This document shows positions 5,087 to 7,582 of a stretch of DNA of 7,582 bases, piece by piece. Origin of the DNA: an uncultured Methylocystaceae bacterium (GTDB lineage: Bacteria; Pseudomonadota; Alphaproteobacteria; Rhizobiales; Beijerinckiaceae); assembly GCA_945956975.1 (NCBI GenBank), contig CAMFKC010000096.1:1-7582 (forward strand). The letters run 5' to 3'. The translations under genes were made by a program, and so were the position numbers. The notes under the pieces are model-generated. The model searched no databases. It worked only from the letters and a program-made list of their open reading frames with translations, and had not been told where the DNA came from. How positions within the stretch are numbered: the first letter of the stretch is position 1; the number at the start of each line of letters is the position of its first letter.

Positions 5087-6187
5087 CTATCCGGCCAACG
5101 GCTCGCGGCGCGCGGCCGAGGACGCTGCAGCTGTTGACGCAGGGAAGGCGATGACGGCCCGCGTGCCCCTTGCGACCGGCTCGTATTCGACCTGCGCCGA
5201 AAGCGTGCGCGCCATTGCCTTCAGAATTTTGCCGCCGAGACCGGTGCCCATCGGCGGGCTGCCGCCTGAAAATCCCACGCCGTCGTCTTCGACGGTCACG
5301 CGCAGCATGCCGTCGGGGTGGAGGGCCGAGGCGATCCGCACCGCGCCGCCTGCATCTGGCGAGTAGGCGTACTTGAACGCGTTGGTGACGAGCTCGCTGA
5401 CCATGACGCCAAGGGCCACGGCCTTGTCAGTCTTGATGTCGCCGCCGGCAAGCGCCGTCTCCACCCAAGCGCCCGCATGCACGCCCTGCATCGAGGCGGC
5501 GAGTTCCTGGACGAGATGGCCGAGATAGTCGGCTATGTCCACCATGTCGACTTGCGCCGACGTGTAGAGATGGCGGTGCACGCCGGCAACCGCGGCGATG
5601 CGGTTCTGGGTCTCCTGCAGCGCGTGCTGCGCGCCGGGATCCTTGATCATCGACGCCTGCATCCGCACCATGGAGGCGACCAGCGCCAGCGAATTGGCGA
5701 CGCGGTGGTTGACTTCGGACAGCAACGCCTCTGCGCGATCGCGCGCTTCGCGCATCGCGCGGTCGCTTTCCGCCCGCAACCGCTTCAGGCGCGCGCGCTC
5801 GAGCGCCTGTTCCAGCGCCGCGATCAGCAGATCGTAGAACTCGCCGGAAATCTCCTTGATGACGTAGTCGTCGGCGCCGCGCTTCAGCGCTTCGACGGCG
5901 AGCCGCGCATCCATCGAGCCCGTGACGTAGACGATCGGCGGCCGGCCGCCGCGCGGACCGACCCGGTCGAGCATGTCTAGCCCGGTCTCGCCTTGCAGCG
6001 TGTGGTCCAGCGCAACGACATCCACGCCGCCTTCGGCGATGCGCGCCAGCGCAGCAGCGCTGTTCGTGACGTGCTCCATCGTATGGCCACGACGCTTCAG
6101 CGCCCTGCGCACCAGACTGGCGAGCGCTTCGTCGTCCTCGACGTATAGCACCGACATCGGCTCGGCTATTTCGGCGCCATAAGGCAA
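5087..6187 (-). CDS. Response regulator-histidine kinase: N-terminal REC domain, C-terminal HisKA_2 kinase
   Basis: The protein has 366 residues. The receiver domain (~12-128) has the acidic pair Glu17-Asp18, phospho-acceptor Asp61 (VALDHTL), Thr89 and Lys111. A helical linker (~125-155) leads to a HisKA_2 domain with His161 in SEVNHRVANSLALV. The ATPase part is intact, with an N-box SELVTNAFKYAY (Asn269), a DDGVGF G1 box (301-306) and GTGLGG (314-319). The N-box lacks the HWE-defining His, so this is HisKA_2 rather than HWE. There is no sensor or membrane segment, so kinase activity is presumably set by phosphorylation of Asp61. The start is TTG 6187, 9 bases after a GGAGG site and one base after the stop of the preceding gene; an ATG at 6157, just before the receiver fold, is the alternative. 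It is the last gene of a three-gene signalling operon. HisKA_2/HWE kinases are the known donors for PhyR, which makes PhyR a plausible but unproven target. Confidence 0.9.
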   Translation of the reverse strand: MPYGAEIAEPMSVLYVEDDEALASLVRRALKRRGHTMEHVTNSAAALARIAEGGVDVVALDHTLQGETGLDMLDRVGPRGGRPPIVYVTGSMDARLAVEALKRGADDYVIKEISGEFYDLLIAALEQALERARLKRLRAESDRAMREARDRAEALLSEVNHRVANSLALVASMVRMQASMIKDPGAQHALQETQNRIAAVAGVHRHLYTSAQVDMVDIADYLGHLVQELAASMQGVHAGAWVETALAGGDIKTDKAVALGVMVSELVTNAFKYAYSPDAGGAVRIASALHPDGMLRVTVEDDGVGFSGGSPPMGTGLGGKILKAMARTLSAQVEYEPVARGTRAVIAFPASTAAASSAARREPLAG

Positions 6188-6188
6188 G

Positions 6189-6635
6189 TCAGTCCGCCTC
6201 CGGGACCTGCATCACCGCCAGGAAGAGGCCGAGCTGCCGGATGGCGTTGGCGAAGCTTTCGTAATTGAGCGGCTTGGTGATGTAGACATTCGCGCCGAGG
6301 TCGTAGCAGCGCTGGATTTCGCGCTGGTCGTCGGTCGTGGTCAGGACGATGACGGGCGCGCGACGCGTATGCTCGTTCGCCTTGATGCGGGCGAGAATGT
6401 CGATGCCGGTCATGTCCGGCAGATTGAGGTCGAGAAGCACCAGATAAGAGCGCCCGTTGCTGACGCTGCCGGATTTGTCCGCGCCAAAGAGATAGTCGAG
6501 CACGCTCGTGCCGTCGCGGAACGCGACGATCTCGTTGTTGACGCCGGCGCGGCGGATGTTCTTCTCGATCAGCCTGGCATGGCCTTCGTCGTCTTCGACC
6601 ATGATGATCGAGACCGGTCTTGGGTCTTTGGTCAC
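6189..6635 (-). CDS. Single-domain response regulator, Rcp1-like
   Basis: The 148-residue protein is a receiver domain with no output domain. Visible key residues are the acidic pair Glu14-Asp15 (VEDDEGHARLIE), phospho-acceptor Asp69 (LLDLNLPDMTG), Thr99 (IVLTTTDD) and Lys121 (YITKPLNY). The long loop before Asp69 (GADKSGSVSNGRS) and the DLNLPD motif are typical of the Rcp1 family, partners of phytochrome-like and CHASE-type kinases. The start is GTG 6635, overlapping the kinase stop as GTGA, with GGAG 9 bases upstream; it ends one base before the next start. Such proteins pass phosphate onward, act as a phosphate sink, or bind a kinase allosterically. Its place between a kinase and a REC-HisKA_2 protein suggests a shuttle or competing sink in one pathway, which is inference from gene order. 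Confidence 0.93.
   Translation of the reverse strand: MTKDPRPVSIIMVEDDEGHARLIEKNIRRAGVNNEIVAFRDGTSVLDYLFGADKSGSVSNGRSYLVLLDLNLPDMTGIDILARIKANEHTRRAPVIVLTTTDDQREIQRCYDLGANVYITKPLNYESFANAIRQLGLFLAVMQVPEAD
6197..6201 (-). promoter_or_regulatory. Ribosome binding site deciding the TTG start of the REC-HisKA_2 gene
   Basis: A perfect GGAGG on the minus strand lies inside the end of the preceding response regulator gene, 9 bases before TTG 6187. The ATG at 6180 is closer to normal codon choice but is out of frame, and the in-frame ATG at 6157 has no comparable site. The position also suggests coupled translation of the two genes. Confidence 0.6.
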
Positions 6636-7582
6636 GTTGTTTCGCTCCGCAAGAGCGCGCCGAGGTCGCGCGCAATGATGACGGTAAAAGTGGTTCCTGT
6701 GGCGCCGTCGCTCTTGACCTTCACGTCGCCGCCCAGACGACGCGTCAGCTGGCGCGTATGCGCGAGGCCGATGCCGTCCCCGGGCCTGTCCTGCACGCCA
6801 GCCCGGCGAAACAGATCGAAGATCCGCTCGTGATCTCCCGGCGCCACGCCGCGGCCGTTGTCCTCGATTTCGAAGATGGCGTAACCGCCGCGCGTCTTGC
6901 CGCGAACGTGGATCCGGCCCGGGCGGGAGGCATGCAGGTATTTGGCGGCATTGTCGAGCAAATTCGAGAAAATCTGTTCCAATGCGGCCCGGTCGGACAC
7001 GATGGTAGGCAGGCCTTCCTCGATCGTGACGGTGGCTTGCGCGTCGTCAAACCTTTGTTGAATCGAGGAAATGCAATTCTGCACCAGTTCTTCCGTACGA
7101 ATGGCGGCAGGCTCAAGAACGCGGCGACCCGCGCGGGACAATTTCAGGATCTCGTTGATGAGATTGTCCATCCGGTTCATAGACGACCGGATGAAGCCGA
7201 GCGCTTCGGGGATGTCGACATCCGTCGCCTCGTAGACGGCGGAAAGAGCAGGATCGTCGGAAGCCGGCTGCGTTTCTTTGATGTGCGCACGCAGCGTTCC
7301 CGTCGCCGTCTCCAGCTCGGAGACGAAGCCCATGATATTGACCAGCGGCGCGCGCAGGTCGTGGCTGACGATGTAGGCGTAGCGTTGCAGCTCTTCGTTT
7401 GCGCGCATCACGCCCTGCGTGCGCGTCTGGACCCGCTCCTCGAGGTTGGCGTTTGCTTCGACGAGGGCTTCCCGCGCCTGGTTCAGTTCGCGCAGATGCC
7501 TGACGATAAAGAGACCGGCCGAAATTGCCAGAGCCACGATCATTCCGACGCCGAGCGCGATCAGTGTCGTCAGCGTGGCGGC
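6632..7582 (-). CDS. Membrane sensor histidine kinase (HisKA/HATPase), 5' end outside window
   Basis: The frame is open to the window edge and 316 residues are visible, so the ATG at 7543 is internal: it falls inside a hydrophobic helix (LTTLIALGVGMIVALAISAGLFIV). After this membrane segment come a coiled coil (~30-65 of the visible part), a HisKA domain with His74 (IVSHDLRAPLVNI), and a HATPase domain with N-box SNLLDNAAKY, G1 box EDNGRGV, a DGIGLAHTRQL G2 box and GTTFTV near the end. About 20 extra, partly acidic residues lie between the two DHp helices compared with the common form, as in relatives paired with Rcp1-like regulators. All catalytic motifs are intact. The missing N-terminus would hold another membrane helix and the sensor, perhaps a CHASE3-type domain, but this cannot be seen. 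It overlaps the response regulator gene by 4 bases, so the three genes form one operon. Confidence 0.9.
   Translation of the reverse strand, partial: AATLTTLIALGVGMIVALAISAGLFIVRHLRELNQAREALVEANANLEERVQTRTQGVMRANEELQRYAYIVSHDLRAPLVNIMGFVSELETATGTLRAHIKETQPASDDPALSAVYEATDVDIPEALGFIRSSMNRMDNLINEILKLSRAGRRVLEPAAIRTEELVQNCISSIQQRFDDAQATVTIEEGLPTIVSDRAALEQIFSNLLDNAAKYLHASRPGRIHVRGKTRGGYAIFEIEDNGRGVAPGDHERIFDLFRRAGVQDRPGDGIGLAHTRQLTRRLGGDVKVKSDGATGTTFTVIIARDLGALLRSETT

Noticed and set aside
5318..5980. Plus-strand open frame of 220 residues opposite the REC-HisKA_2 gene
   Set aside because: Antisense shadow of a gene with intact receiver and kinase motifs; the product is Arg/His/Asp-rich and matches no family by eye.
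6632..7543. Treating the ATG at 7543 as the true start of the sensor kinase
   Set aside because: The frame stays open to the window edge, and the ATG falls in the middle of a membrane helix that continues upstream, so the gene is cut by the window.

Overview
The window is high-GC, densely packed chromosomal DNA from an alphaproteobacterium, most likely in or near the Hyphomicrobiales. The diagnosis rests on a phyR / nepR / ecfG cluster, the core of the alphaproteobacterial general stress response, together with HWE/HisKA_2-type kinases that are abundant in that class. Genus cannot be fixed by eye. No tRNA, rRNA, CRISPR array, insertion sequence or transposase was seen.

Layout, left to right. 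(1) 2-658 (+) is the 3' end of an MFS exporter of the MFS_3 family, cut by the window edge. (2) 665-2068 (-) is a membrane sensor kinase with a PAS domain and an HWE-type catalytic region whose ATP-binding signature is strongly degenerate. It lies directly downstream of phyR. (3) 2125-2928 (-) is phyR, the response regulator with a sigma-like N-terminus. (4) 2929-3133 is the divergent control region. It holds two back-to-back promoters matching the EcfG consensus (GGAAC-N16-cGTT type), one toward phyR and one toward nepR-ecfG. (5) 3134-3340 (+) nepR (anti-sigma factor) overlaps ecfG (3337-3894, +) by ATGA. A Rho-independent terminator at 3901-3933 follows. (6) 3911-4993 (-) is an AI-2E family membrane transporter, convergent with ecfG. 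(7) 5087-7582 (-) is a tightly coupled signalling operon, transcribed right to left: a membrane histidine kinase (5' end outside the window), a single-domain Rcp1-like response regulator, and a REC-HisKA_2 protein.

How the genes work together. In the established partner-switch, phosphorylated PhyR binds NepR through its sigma-like domain and frees EcfG to transcribe stress genes. The two promoters seen here would make both phyR and nepR-ecfG autoregulated. HWE/HisKA_2 kinases are the known class that phosphorylates PhyR. Two proteins of that superfamily lie in this window: one beside phyR with a damaged ATP-binding domain, and one intact but controlled by an N-terminal receiver domain. An attractive but unproven model is that the 5087-7582 operon feeds phosphate toward PhyR, while the degenerate kinase acts as a phosphatase, phosphotransfer partner or regulatory subunit.

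The general stress response core itself is well known. The parts worth a second look are the degenerate kinase, the neighbouring receiver-kinase trio, the nepR leader stem-loop and a possible EcfG promoter in front of the AI-2E gene.
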